Notes under the pieces: model-generated | What the model was told of the DNA's origin: nothing | Database searches by the model: none | What the model saw: the letters and a program-made list of their open reading frames with translations, nothing else | Shown: in pieces, positions 9,540 to 21,600 of the stretch | Layout of the letters: each line of letters starts with the position of its first letter | How positions within the stretch are numbered: position 1 is the first letter of the stretch | Source of the DNA: Chrysoperla carnea | Taxonomy: Eukaryota > Arthropoda > Insecta > Neuroptera > Chrysopidae | DNA length: 64,000 bases | Reading direction: 5' to 3' | NCBI RefSeq assembly: GCF_905475395.1 | Contig: NC_058337.1 | Span: forward strand, 30,342,983-30,406,982 | Position numbers and translations under genes: made by a program

Positions 9540-10964
9540 ATGTTAATGAATTATAAATCGCATATAAAACATTTTTTGAAAATTACAAAATATTATAAAA
9601 AATGGATTCGCCAGCACAGTTCACAGACAAATTTAAATTTAAAACCACCTTGGAAGGTTATGTTTTTTGGAACCGATGAATTTTCAGTATGCAGTTTAGA
9701 CAAATTATACTCAACATGGTTAGTTCACTTTGTTGATAATTTAAATAGAAAAGTTTTTTTCGAGTTAAGGCTTTAATCTTAAAATTTTTATTCTAGCAGA
9801 GAAGGGAGTGTTATCAATCAGTTAGAAGTTGTAACTTCAGTTAAGAATAAAGCGAATCCGGTACAGAGGTATGCAGTTTCAAATAAAATACAATTTCATA
9901 ACTGGCCATGTGGAAATGTAGACCAGAAGTTCGATATTGGAGTTGTTGTATCATTTGGAAAATTAATTCCTAAATCTATTATTCATGAATTCCCCTTGTA
10001 GGTATACACCTTGGAAATTGAAGGCGTAATAAAAATTATGGTTTAATTAAACTGTTTATTTCAAAGGGGGATGATTAACGTTCATGCAAGTTTGTTACCA
10101 CGCTGGAGAGGTGCTGCTCCTATAATTCACGCTTTGGCATCAGGAGATGAAGTTACAGGAGTTACGATAATGCGTATTCAACCACATAAATTTGACTTAG
10201 GAGAAATTATTAAACAAAAATCAATTGAAATTACTGACAATACGACTCAAGATCAATTAACCAAGGAATTAGCGAATATAGGAGCTAGTTTACTTGTGGA
10301 TACAATTAAGGAACTACCAACTTGTATAAAAAATGCGACTCCACAACCAGAAAATGGCGTTACATATGGTAAGAATAGACTGCAAAACGATTAACGGAAA
10401 GAGTCACCCTTCCGAATTTAAATTCTCAATGCACATTATCATTAAAAAAAGGATGCGTTCTACAAAAAATCTATTTGATTGTTAATTCTTAACTTACTGA
10501 CTGGACTTTTCCGAAAATAGATGCCTTTTCAGAAAATGTACTCAAATGCCATTTTTTTGATATTATTCTTTTTATTTTTAGCACCCCGAATAAACATTCA
10601 ATCATCTCGAATTAATTGGTTGATGATGGATTCGAATACCATCTACAATTTATATCGTGCATTAAAAGGATTGTATCATTTGCATTGTACTTGGAAAGGA
10701 ATTCCTGTAAAATTTATCGATGTTGGACGTTTAAATACGGAATCAAGCTCACAATTTACAAATAATCCCAGTTCACAAATTTCGAATATTCCCGGCTACG
10801 TATATTATAGTAAAAACCACAATCATTTACGAATACAGTGCAAAGATGGAAAGTGGATTGTAGTAAATGAATTAATTGTTCATGGGCGAAAACCAATGAA
10901 AAGCAAAGATTTTTATAATGGTTTTATGTCAAAATGTCATCCAAAACTGCATATGTTTACGTAG
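9540..10964 (+). CDS. Mtfmt: Mitochondrial methionyl-tRNA formyltransferase
   Basis: Transfers a formyl group from 10-formyl-THF to Met-tRNA(Met) for mitochondrial translation initiation. Coding exons: 9540-9718, 9797-9997, 10067-10368 and 10582-10964. The introns are GT/AG and the phases join to give 1065 nt and 354 aa. The first 30 or so residues are Lys-rich with no Asp or Glu, fitting a mitochondrial presequence. PPWKVMFFGTDEF opens the formyltransferase fold. The signature NVHASLLPRWRG holds the expected catalytic N131 and H133, and D170 in HKFDLG completes the triad known from bacterial Fmt. The C-terminal domain starts at about residue 228 with APRINIQSSRINW. The frame passes only through the second-exon acceptor CTAG at 9793-9796; the nearby CAG would create a stop codon. 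Introns are 69-213 nt, much shorter than in the minus-strand genes. All key residues are intact. Confidence 0.95.
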
Positions 10965-10997
10965 TGATGTATATGAATTCGTTAAAATGTTTTTAGA

Positions 10998-11003
10998 AAT
11001 AAA
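10998..11003 (+). promoter_or_regulatory. Polyadenylation signal AATAAA
   Basis: Hexamer 34 nt after the Mtfmt stop codon, implying a short 3' UTR. Confidence 0.6.
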
Positions 11004-11077
11004 TGTTATTGTTTTACGCTTGAGTCATTTTGTTTATTATGAATATACAGTAGCCCAAATAAATAAAAGGAGTATTA

Positions 11078-11432
11078 ACAAGTGAAAACAATGGGGAACA
11101 TTTTTTACATTTAAACTTTTGTTCTATCTCTAACGGTTTACAAGATGGGTCCTATGGACCCAAGACCCAATTGACCTATGATGCTCATTTACGAACTTGA
11201 CCTCACTTCTTACGTCCTGCGTACGCTGAAAAATTTCAGCTCGATATCTTTTTTCGTTTTTGAGTTATCGTGTCCACAGACGGACGGACGGACGGACAAC
11301 CGGAAATGGACTAATTAGGTGATTTATTGAACACCTATGACAACATTTTTTTCCTATCATCATTATTTTTAAGCGTTAGAAACTTGGGACTAAACTTAAT
11401 ATACTATGTATATTTCATATATACATGGTATA
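11078..11432 (+). mobile_element. INE-1/Helentron-like repeat, copy 5 (internally deleted)
   Basis: Has both ends, but the region from the first hairpin to the GGAACATTTTTTAC block is missing, leaving 355 bp. Confidence 0.72.
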
Positions 11433-11760
11433 AAAATCACTTATCACTGGAAAATAATCTATAATTTTTTATCGCATTATCCGCCTAGTGGCGTATTTTA
11501 ATATTCAGCGCCCTGTAGAGTTTGGCGTCCCATAAATTAACAGAAAAAGAGCAACACTTTTAATCATAAAATAAAATGCCAGCAGTGTGTTGATGTGGAC
11601 TAAGAATGATGATAATAAATGCAAAAACTAAAGAAATAAACACCCTTTTTTATGGAAATATTGGTAATTAAATTCTTCAATGGTACTATCATTAAGGATT
11701 TTGTCAATTCAGCTTCTATATTAAAATTATTATTATTCGCTTAAACGGGAACGTAGATAA

Positions 11761-12348
11761 TTATACCATGTATATATGAAATATACATAGTATATTAAGT
11801 TTAGTCCCAAGTTTGTAACGCTTAAAAATATTGATGCTACGAAAAAAATTTTAGGATAGGTGTTCATAGAATCACCTAATTATTCCATTTCCGATTGTCT
11901 GTCCGTCTGTCTGTCAACACGATAACTCAAAAACGAAAAGAGATATCATGATGAAATTTTCATAGCGTACTCAGGACATAAAAAGTGAGGTCGAGTTCGT
12001 AAATGAGCAATATAGGTCAATTGGGTCTTGAGTCCAGAGGACCCATCTTGTAAACCGTTAGAGATAGAACAAAAGTTTAAATGTAGAAAATGTTCCTTAT
12101 AAAAAAATAAACCACTTTTGTTTTAAACATTTTTTTGTAAACATCACTGTTTACCCACGAGGCCGCTAATTAGGTGCAATTTTTATAGTATGTATTAATA
12201 TAGGAATATCAGTTATGTGTGTGTGGCTATTTAAAAGTGGATATCTTTTTTTATTTACGCGACGTTAAAAAAAAACGATTGCGTCATCAACACTGTCTAA
12301 ACATGGTATTTCAATAGTTAACTCAGTCAATTGTTTGTTTTCAGTTGT
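11761..12348 (-). mobile_element. INE-1/Helentron-like repeat, copy 6 (near full length)
   Basis: Opposite orientation to copy 5 and 328 bp away. It starts TATACCATGTATATATG and ends with the hairpin and TTTTCAGTTGT. A segment near 12230-12290 (GCGACGTTAAAAAAAAACGA) is shared with copy 12 and marks a subfamily. Confidence 0.72.
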
Positions 12349-13879
12349 TTTTTGTTCTTTTCAGTACGTAACAGAAATATGCGTAAGGCTATTTCAATAT
12401 ATGAAAAGCTTCCTTCAAATAAATAAGTTAATTTGCCTTCAACTCATTATATTTACATGGACGTCAAGAATTGTTTTAAAATAGCATAGTCTTCTTGTAG
12501 ATCATCTGCCAGAGCAATTTGGTATCCTATTAACACAAAATTAGCGGTTATCAAACTAACAACTAAATGAGTTTTAGTTTTTGTTCATTAGAAAATTTTT
12601 TTTAAAATTTCTTCAGGGATTAAAAATCTAAAAGAAAAGGTGCACAAAGCTAGCGTAAATAAACTTCTGTATCCGCTCTAGGTCTATTGATGATGGAAAT
12701 CAAGACTTCAACTCAAACAGAAACATTTGTTTTTCGAAAGAATTATAATCATGATAAATATTTCAAATAATTGGAAATTAAAATATTTATTAACCCTTCA
12801 AATAAATTAATTTTGGGCATTATGAATTAATAAATTATTTTCGAACAATGTTAGCTAAATATATAATTAACTTCATTAGCAAAATTTTAGCTATGGTAGT
12901 AATATTTATCATCAACTTAAGATTTTTTTATTTTATTTCTCCAAGAAAACTTATAGTTAAACGAATATGCAGAATTTCCCAAAAAAAAAGATTCTAACTA
13001 TGACAATATATAATGGCCATGTTGTAAAGCTACAAATATCGAATTTGGAGATAACACAGGCCATACTTTAATGGCCATGGTTCCCGGTAGTATTAAAGGC
13101 AATTATCAGGGACTATAATTCTATAGGCATTCAACACTCTATATATCGATATTATATGCGTTCCCGTTTAAAACTCTTTTTGGATCGTGTAACCTTGTCC
13201 ATTTTGTGGAAAAGTTCTTATTGGGATATTTTAATTTAATAAAAAATACAAACAATTGATTAAATATTTATTTACAATGCCGATACAATAATGTTATATA
13301 ACGGCAATAGATTGTCTTTTTATTATACTCTAATTTTAATATGTATCTATTTACAATTTTCTTTAATTATTCATCAGGTACATAGGGTGGTTCTCTGTAA
13401 AATGATTGAAATAAAATTAATACTTATAATTACTAGTTCCATTAATACTCTAGACCAAAATAGTTATACGTCATCACATATGTCTGTTCTTGTCTGTTAC
13501 CAGATTTCTTATTTAACACATACATCCAAATAAAAACGTTATTATAATTTGTGAGACAAGAAATTTGGCAACATACATTATACAAGGGTAAACTTACATG
13601 ATGGCGTAGTTCATTCACGGAGGGTAGATATGAGGAAAACAAACTGGATTATGCTTGCTTGGAGAGTAGAGACTGTAGTTAAACTGGATACTGCGTGTAG
13701 TCGACATATTTAGTCAGCGATAAATTAACAACGATAGTCAACGATAAATTAAGATTAAAACGATGTTTTAAGATAAAAAAATATGGACCGGTAATACTTA
13801 TTTTCTATTACACAATTACCTGTTTTATGTGAGCTACTATGTCGGCATACCCCCACATGTTGATAATGTGAATACTCAA
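12349..13879. other. Intergenic, no gene seen
   Basis: AT-rich sequence. The two overlapping frames at 13291-13533 (+) and 13442-13642 (-) show no homology I recognise and no splice support. A phrase 'AATGGCCATG' occurs twice (near 13012 and 13070). Confidence 0.5.
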
Positions 13880-14350
13880 TAACAAAACTCGTAATACAGT
13901 AGACAACCCTTTAGTAATGCCGGTTTTCCACTAAACAGATAAATAAAAACAAGCCGAAAAAACAAAACTGCAATTTTTTAAAAACTTCTTAGAGACTGAC
14001 AATGTAATGGCTATTTCAGTTTCAGTATTGTTTTTGTTATAGTTTTGTTGCAGTTTGAGTTTTGTTTGTCGTTTAGTGGAAAACCGGCATTATATAGCTC
14101 CAGAATATCTTTGAATGCTCTCCAATGAGAGTAGCATAAACCAACACTGGTAGCTAAATTCGGCAGTTGTTATGAGACTCACTGCACCCACACCTCAATA
14201 TGTTGTCTGATTACAGTCTGAAACACAGACAGACTCAGTGTGAACCGCGAGTCTCATCAATTATCGAATTTAGCATACCAGTGTCGGATTATACTTCTCT
14301 CATTCGATAGCATTCAAAGATATTTTACTATATTACGAGTTTTGTTTTTG
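13880..14350. mobile_element. Foldback element split by a nested MITE
   Basis: The outer arms pair: AACAAAACTCGTAATA (about 13880-13896) with TATTACGAGTTTTGTT (about 14333-14348), and AATATCTTTGAATGCT (about 14104-14119) with AGCATTCAAAGATATT (about 14308-14323). They continue inward for about 95 bp through AACACTGGTA...TACCAGTGTC and ATGAGACTC...GAGTCTCAT. The left arm is interrupted by a second element at 13917-14090. Non-coding. Confidence 0.75.
13917..14090. mobile_element. MITE with TA target site, nested in a foldback arm
   Basis: Perfect terminal inverted repeats: ATGCCGGTTTTCCACTAAAC at the left and its complement at the right end, with TA on both flanks as in Tc1/mariner-type insertions. 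It is 174 bp long. The inner part contains loosely inverted AAACAAAACTG and CAGTTTGAGTTTTG. Confidence 0.8.
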
Positions 14351-14498
14351 AGAGTACTTTAACCTGTTACCGAAAAAATTTTAAAAAAACATACAAAATT
14401 AACATTTGTTTGTAAAACAATGAGAACAACTTTTTATAATCTGGTGAATACACTAAAAATTTCATTTTTTGTAAGTCAAGTTTGTACAGTCTTGCCTT

Positions 14499-14690
14499 CC
14501 CTGGTGGAAAAAATATTCGAAGAAAGAATAAGAAATTCTGCAAAAGTCTTAGGAACTTTGAATTTCTCAACGTTTTCGGACTAGTCTAATTCAGAGTTAT
14601 TCAGAGTTCTTAATACTTTTTTAAAGTTTCTAAGACTTTTTCAGAGTTTCCTAAGACTTATTCTTTTTTCAAATATTTTTTCCACCAGGG
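14499..14690. mobile_element. Palindromic MITE, CCCTGGTGG family, copy 2
   Basis: Starts CCCTGGTGGAAAAAATATTC and ends ATATTTTTTCCACCAGGG. Over 90% like the copy at 8981-9182, from which it differs mainly by a 10-bp indel near the right end (an extra TTAAGACTTA in copy 1). Confidence 0.78.
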
Positions 14691-14847
14691 TTTGATTCAA
14701 ACGAATGGCAGACTGTAAAAAATTTCTTCTCTTTATTTTACAAACATATGTTAATTTTTAACTATATGCATCAATAGCTTGTATCTGTATGTATGTCCTT
14801 TATCATTATTATAGGCCAGTACCCCTATCAGTTAAAAAACGAGATTA

Positions 14848-15315
14848 GCTTTTCTGAGGTACACAACCAAGAGAAGTGGGTTCTTAATGTTATCAAAAAC
14901 AAAAATCCAAAAGATGCACAAAAATTTGTCATGGAACGATCTTTTTTGGCGTGTGAAATGAAAAATGTCCAAAACGTTAATTCTGCAATTACTGCCAGGC
15001 GAGTTAGTAAAAAAATTTATTTTTTTATCTTTTGTAGATATTTATACTATTATCATCTCCCCCATCCCCGCCGTTTTCGAGGAAAAAATTTGTCAATTTC
15101 AAAACTTCAATTGCTTATAACTAGAGAAATGGTAAAGATACAGGGTCGTGTATTGGCTCAAAACTAATTTATAATTAAAAAGTTCTGTAAACAGTTATTG
15201 GCCTGTTGCAGCCAAAAAAGATCGTTCCGGGGCAACTTTCTTGGATTTTTGTTTTTGATAATGTTAAGAACCTATCCCCCTATGGTCGCAAAGTGTGTAC
15301 CTCAAAAAAGATAGT
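14848..15315. repeat. Large inverted repeat, arms about 100 bp
   Basis: The left arm (14848-14950: TGAGGTACACA ... TTATCAAAAACAAAAATCC ... GGAACGATCTTTTTTGGC) pairs with the right arm (15206-15315) around a spacer of about 260 bp. The 124-codon plus-strand frame at 14793-15167 lies over the left arm and spacer; I do not recognise it and do not call it a gene. It may be two inverted fragments of one transposon. Confidence 0.65.
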
Positions 15316-15871
15316 CTCCAAATAAGGAGATTGGTCATTGGGATTGAATATTTTTTTCTGTCACTATCTGTCTAAAATCCAAAAAACTAAAAAATTTATA
15401 TTGTTGTGCATAGTTAGTTTTTCAAGTAAAAAATTAATTGAAAGTATGTTCATTGGATAATAAAACATGCTTTCATCGCCTCATTACCTGAAAGATTTTA
15501 TTCAAATTTGTGGGCTCGTGGGCTCTAATCATAGCTAATTATAAATTAAAAAATAAACGATTGTAAAACAATTTTGAACACCTATTATTATTAACATTTT
15601 ATAAAACATAAAAACACAATAATTATATACAAATAAAGAAACGTATAAAAAAAGTTTCAAAAGCCATTATTTTGTTTAGTAAACAAAAAAAACACATTCT
15701 TATCACAAAATGTGGTATAGATATTTACAATATTTATGAATTTCAGTAATTTGGCATCATGATTTTTATTGTACTTTTCCACACCATTTTTATTTCCAAT
15801 TACAAATAAAACAATACGAGACACACACGCACACAAAGTCCAATGCACAGCAGATGAGTTGCAAATAAATA
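15316..15871 (-). other. Probable 3' UTR of the alternative Gpdh transcript
   Basis: No gene of its own. On the minus strand AATAAA occurs at 15789-15794 and 15765-15770, about 80 and 105 nt past the alternative stop at 15872-15874, so a transcript ending here is plausible. Confidence 0.4.
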
Positions 15872-15914
15872 TTACAATTTGGAAGAAGTATGCAACAATA
15901 TATCACTCTGATGT
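15872..15914 (-). CDS. Gpdh1: Alternative last exon of Gpdh encoding a -SKL C-terminus
   Basis: On the minus strand a strong acceptor (TTTTCTTTTTTTACAG) ends at 15915. Exon 6 of Gpdh has a good donor, GTAAGA, overlapping its own stop codon, so that exon can end at 18685. Joining the two keeps the frame and replaces the stop after Val350 with HQSDILLHTSSKL and then TAA, giving 363 aa. Ser-Lys-Leu at the very end is the canonical type 1 peroxisomal targeting signal. Drosophila Gpdh is known to use alternative short C-terminal exons, so this layout fits the family. The 2770-nt intron and the use of this exon are predicted, not shown by transcripts. Confidence 0.75.
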
Positions 15915-18439
15915 CTGTAAAAAAAGAAAATGACAAATGTTGTGGTTAGCGACATGCACATGTATTGTTAAGGTATATATTAATTATTTTAGAGGATGAA
16001 ATAATGTCAATTGTTAAGATCATGAAGAAGATGAAACAAGGTAAGCGATTCGTATTTAGACGGAAAATAATTATATACTGTTTACTTTCCAGTTACAACT
16101 TTTTTACAACTCAAATTCATCAAAATCTCTAACGGTTCAATGTATTCGGAGATACGAAAAAAATGGAAACATAAATTATTTTTCAGGATCATTTTTTATG
16201 AAAAAAAAATTCCACAGCAAAAAGTTCTTACGTGAAAGATAATCTTATGAGAGATAAAAAACTTTTAAATTAGAAAGTTGTTCCATATAAAAAAAAGTTA
16301 TATTTTAGTTAGGAAAATGATTACGAAAATCGAATAGATTCAATAGAAATTGAATGCAAAATAGGCACAATGATAAACCATTAATTCTACCCATTATTAA
16401 TATTGTTTTGTTATTCGGCTTCTGCGAAATATTTAGTTTACGAAGGCCAAATTTTCAGTTAAAATTATTCCTCTATCTCTTACCACTATCAGAAATGGAA
16501 TGAAAAGCATTATTTTCCCGAATCTATTCGGTTTTCCATATTTTTATCTCTCAACAGAAGTTGACATTTAAATGATCCTGAAAGTAAAGATCAAATTTAA
16601 AGTTACTATAGGCGACCTTTAATTTAAACCAATTTTGTCTGAAATAATTTTCATCGTAAATGCGAACTCGGAAAGTTATTTTTGTTTCAGTTTTTCACAC
16701 CCAATAGGTATAATAAAAATTATGTACAATGTTAAATTTGAATTTTTCAAAATAATACTGCAAGCTTATTTTGTTTCATCTTAATTTCTTTGTACAATAT
16801 AAATCCAAAATTTATCTTAATTAGGAGTATTAATCATAAATTAAATTTCAATAAATAAAATAATCCGTTTTTAGGTTTATACAGTTTGCAAAGCAATAAC
16901 TAAATTTGGTGTAATATTCATATCAATATCTCGCAAATCTGTATGAGCATAAAAACGAAAAAATCATATTATGGAACTTTTCCAGACGTAGAATAAGTCC
17001 CAGGCACAATGATATACCATTCATTGTAAATGGAAATCATAAATAATGCATATATGATAAAACCGAAATTATTGAGTTAATTATATTATATGGCTATTCA
17101 AGATAAATGGAATGTCGAAATCATATTAGACCTGAAATTAATCTAATAATAGTTAATAGGCGATTTTATGATATTATTAATAATACAGAAAAACAACATA
17201 CATTTGGGAATGAAAGAATGATTGGATATAGGAGTGCGTATTGAATATTAGAGAAGTATTATTAATAAATTCCAATATTTTTGGGAGCAAAAATCCTAAA
17301 AACAAAATTAATGAAAATAATTAAATTATGATTATAGCAGTATTTGCGTAAATAGGTCACAAGTAACAAAAACACACAGTTTTTCAAAATTTAGAATTTG
17401 ATTTTGATCAATTTTTTATTAACAATTGTCCATTTTGTATATATGGCAGAAAACTGTACATGCTATAAAAAGTTTATTCATCTAATTAACAGTTAATAAA
17501 ATTCTTTTAAAAAAATAATACACTTTTTTGTTTAATATTTACAATAGTTTGTACTGTGATTAATTTACTAGTCTTTTTTTGGTAACAATTTGTTTCATTT
17601 AAAAATTTGCGTATATATTAACATTCCAATGTTGGAAATTTTACTAAGGATCGGTTATATCACTTTGAAATTAAAAAAAAATTAAACATTTTATTCGTTT
17701 TAATATGTAATTGATGACTTGACAATTAATACGATGCTTTAATTCACTGCCCCTCTCTTTTGTTTTTCAGTAATTTGAGGTTGTCGGGATATAAAATGAA
17801 GCGTGCAAATGAAAAAACTAAATCAAAATTTTGCTCTGGAATTTTAAAAGATTTTTGTAGCGATTTAATCAATAGTAGTGATCCCCGCGTGCGCATTTAA
17901 CGCAACCTGGTTGTACACAAACTCTGAAATTTTTTTATTCAAAAATTAAAACCAGAATTGACTTTACCAGATTTTTGTTTGTTGATAAATAGAGTATAGT
18001 TATAATTACGTTATTGAGCGCACTTAATGCGCATTGGAAAAAGAAAATGAAACTAGCAAATCTGACCAAGTTGACCCAGATCAAGTAAAGCTGACCTACT
18101 CCATTCTCCTATGAGGAGTCTTAAAGCAGAAATTTTATCTTTAAACGTAATAGAGTAGTATTTGCACAACGCCGAAAGATGGACTAGATACCTACGCTTC
18201 ATGGACTAGATAACCATTAAAATATTAAAGTTTAAAAAGGTTTGGTTTTCAATTTAACAATCTCATTTACAATACAAATTACGGATTTTTTTTATACCTA
18301 TTTTTAGATAAGGAAATTAAAATTTTAAGATAACTTTAAATAATAAATGAAGAGCAATCTCAATATTCACTTCAAAGTGATGTAACCTAATTTTGTGATT
18401 AAACCTAATCACTATTAATTTAATAATTAAACTGTACAA

Positions 18440-18445
18440 TTTATT
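18440..18445 (-). promoter_or_regulatory. Candidate polyadenylation signal for the short Gpdh form
   Basis: AATAAA on the minus strand about 235 nt past the exon 6 stop codon, inside the intron used by the -SKL form. Confidence 0.3.
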
Positions 18446-18680
18446 AAACTCGATTGAACTTCAAAAATTTAAATTGATAGAAGCCATGTGAGAGGAATTT
18501 AACTTTTCTATATTTGCTAAATTCAAATATAAGTTAAATTTTGACGTCAGTAATTCACAACTACTACATAGTTATTAAAAACGTATTTAAAAAAAATAAT
18601 TTGGTTATTAAAATGCAACTAGAAAATGGTTAAAGAACAAAATAAGAAAGTCATAGAAAACAAATTAAGAGGGGATTATC

Positions 18681-21600
18681 TTACACAGTATCTGGGTTAC
18701 AGCGAATTTGATCAATAAAAACATTTACTGGAATCTGTCCTGTACAAATTTTATGTATAGCAGTAAACAATGGAAAACTGAAAATTAAGAATAAAAATTA
18801 GATTATAATTTATTTAATAACACAATAAACGAAACCGATATAAATGCCTGACTGTTTTAAGATCAATAAAAATATAACTTTTTTGGTTTGTTACAAGATC
18901 TGTTAAACATCGGGTATTTGTAAAAACAATCGTGCAATTTAAAAATATTATGATGAATCATTTTATAAATGTATGGATTGTTTACGAGTACAAAGTGATC
19001 ATTCGTGTTTTGGTCCATTAAGTAAATATTTTTTCCAGGATAGAAGTCAATAAAGAATACTATTTGATCGTTTTGAAAATTATGCGTTAAACAATATGTC
19101 AAAAAAGTCAGAATTGGAGAATCATGTAAATGTGATTGTATAAAAGTCAGACATTTATAAACACACGATATAATCGAGATACTAACGAGGCTTCCATATT
19201 TTTATTTTTCAACATATAATTGACTTCTTCGGCAGTGAATGGTCCCTGTAATTTTTGTCCGTTAAGCATTTCTTCCTCAAGTTCACGAATTGATTTGCCA
19301 GTTTTGGCAAAAGCTTCTGAAACACGACGATTACGTCCACCATAACAAGTTGTAATTAAATCAGCTACACCACAACTTTCAAAAAACGTAGCCAATTTAC
19401 AACCAGGGTAAAACACATCAACGAATTTAATCATTTCCATTAATCCTATACGAATTACAGCTGCTTTTGTATTATCACCCAATCCCAATCCATCGACAAA
19501 ACCAGCACCGCATGCTACAATATTCTATAGAAAATTTGAAAAACAAACCATTGTTACACTATATATGTAATAATTTATTATGTAAAGGATCTCTCAAAAT
19601 TATTATGACAAATGCCTCTCGGTTAAATTTTCTGGGAAATATTAGTTCTTGAAGAAAATAAAATCAAAACTCAAAAGACCTTAGTTTTCAAGATATTTTA
19701 CCTGAAAGTTGAAAAAAAACAAAAATGTTTGTGCACAAGCTAGTGCACTACTAGCTTTTGTATATTCACCACACATATAATTTTGAGTTTTGGATTTATT
19801 AAAAGGCCTTTTGACTTATTATACTTTTTTTCAAGAACTTGCATTTCCTAATTCCAACAAGAGCCATTTTCTATAAGGATTCTGTAGGGTTCTTTTAGAA
19901 ACAACTAACCTTTAAAGCACCACAAACTTCAACAGCATCGGTGTCATCAACAACAGTTACCCGGAAATTGTCTGTTTGAATAAGATCTCGTAAAAGAGGT
20001 GAGAGTTTTTTATCACGGCAACCAATAGTTGTTTCACAGAATTTTTCTTCAGCAACTTCATTAGCTAAATTTGCACCCATTAATACAGCACATGCAATTT
20101 TCAATTGTCTTGTAATAATGCTTGAAATTAAGTCAATTCCACCGCCTTCGGCTTTGTCGAATCCCTATGAATAATAAAGAAAATTTTATTTAAGATGCAC
20201 AAATCAAAATTTTTCCATAACTTATTTAATAACTCTTAAATAAACGAAAAATTAACTTAATGCAGTGTTTCTGGCTTCGTGAAATTAGGATTTTTTTTTA
20301 GGATTGTTGACTAAGTCGTTTCAAATATAATCCTTTTGGGATAATTTTATCTGCTAAGATTTCGTGTTGAGTATGCCTAAGGAAAAAGTATAAAGCCGTC
20401 CGTTCTCGGTGATGATTTCTCACAAATTTTTTACTTTCTAATGATTCTAATATGGGGCAAGGTAGGAGAACATTGAAAGCTGGCAGATTTAGATATTAGA
20501 ACATGGTTTTTCTCGAGTCGTTCACCTTAAGCTGAAGTAAACATCTACAATGATGTTAATCTCAGGCTTGCTCGGCTGACCAAACAATTTTGGGCAGCAC
20601 GTAAGTCTACATAAGTTTAGTTTATAATTTATGCAACTGAAAAAAATATGTTTTTTGCGACCTGTGTCATTTGTTAAATTTAAAAAGAACTTCTTGATAA
20701 TAGACAACTCGTTAAAATATTAAAATAATTTTTTTCGAGTTAATTTTCAAGTCTTTAATAAAAGGTAGCCATAAAATTATTATGAAATTAATTAAAGATA
20801 ATTGAAACCAGTAAGTTTATTCAGGCACCCAATATTATATTACACAAAATATATTAGCATTAAATCAGTTTACCGTAAGTGCATAACATGATGTATGTGA
20901 TAATAAAAATGAAGTATTAGTTCAGTCAGAATTTACTCAATACCAATTACACCAACAATATCAGTTACAAATTGTTATCACAAAAGTAAAAGAAGCTACA
21001 AATCATTAGTCAAAGGAAAGCAACTGTGACCTTCGGAATTGATAATATAAAACTACACATATGTAAAAATTAAAATAATAATAAAAAATACAAACCTTGA
21101 TAAGAGATAATCCAATTGCGGTTGGTTTAATTTTACCTAATAAAGATGAACACAATGGTCGAATAAATTGATGTGGCACAACAAATATTAAAATATCGGC
21201 AACTTTTGCTGCTTCAACGACATCTGGTACAGCAACCTTTAAAATTGTTCATATATTATTCTAAAATTTCTTTAATTGATTAAGATTTTAATTAAAATCT
21301 TAGATTTATAAGCATAGAGGGAAGAGTTATGCTAGATCATCAATTCATTATTAGTAGCCTACCAAAGGTAAGATGAAGTAGCAAAGATAGGGTGAAGTGA
21401 GTATGTTTTTATACCATGTATATATGTAATATATATCAAGGTATACTAAGTTTAGTCCCGAGTTTGTAACGTTTAAAAATATTGATACTATGAACAAAAT
21501 TTAGTATTCATAAAATCATCTTATTAGTCCATTTTCGGTTGTCTGTCTGTCTGTCCGTCTGTCATCACGATAACTCAAAAACGAAAAGAGATATCAAGTT

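Noticed and set aside
10521-10581. ATG upstream of the last Mtfmt exon
   Set aside because: It is intronic; the acceptor at 10580-10581 restores the conserved TYAPRI junction with exon 3.
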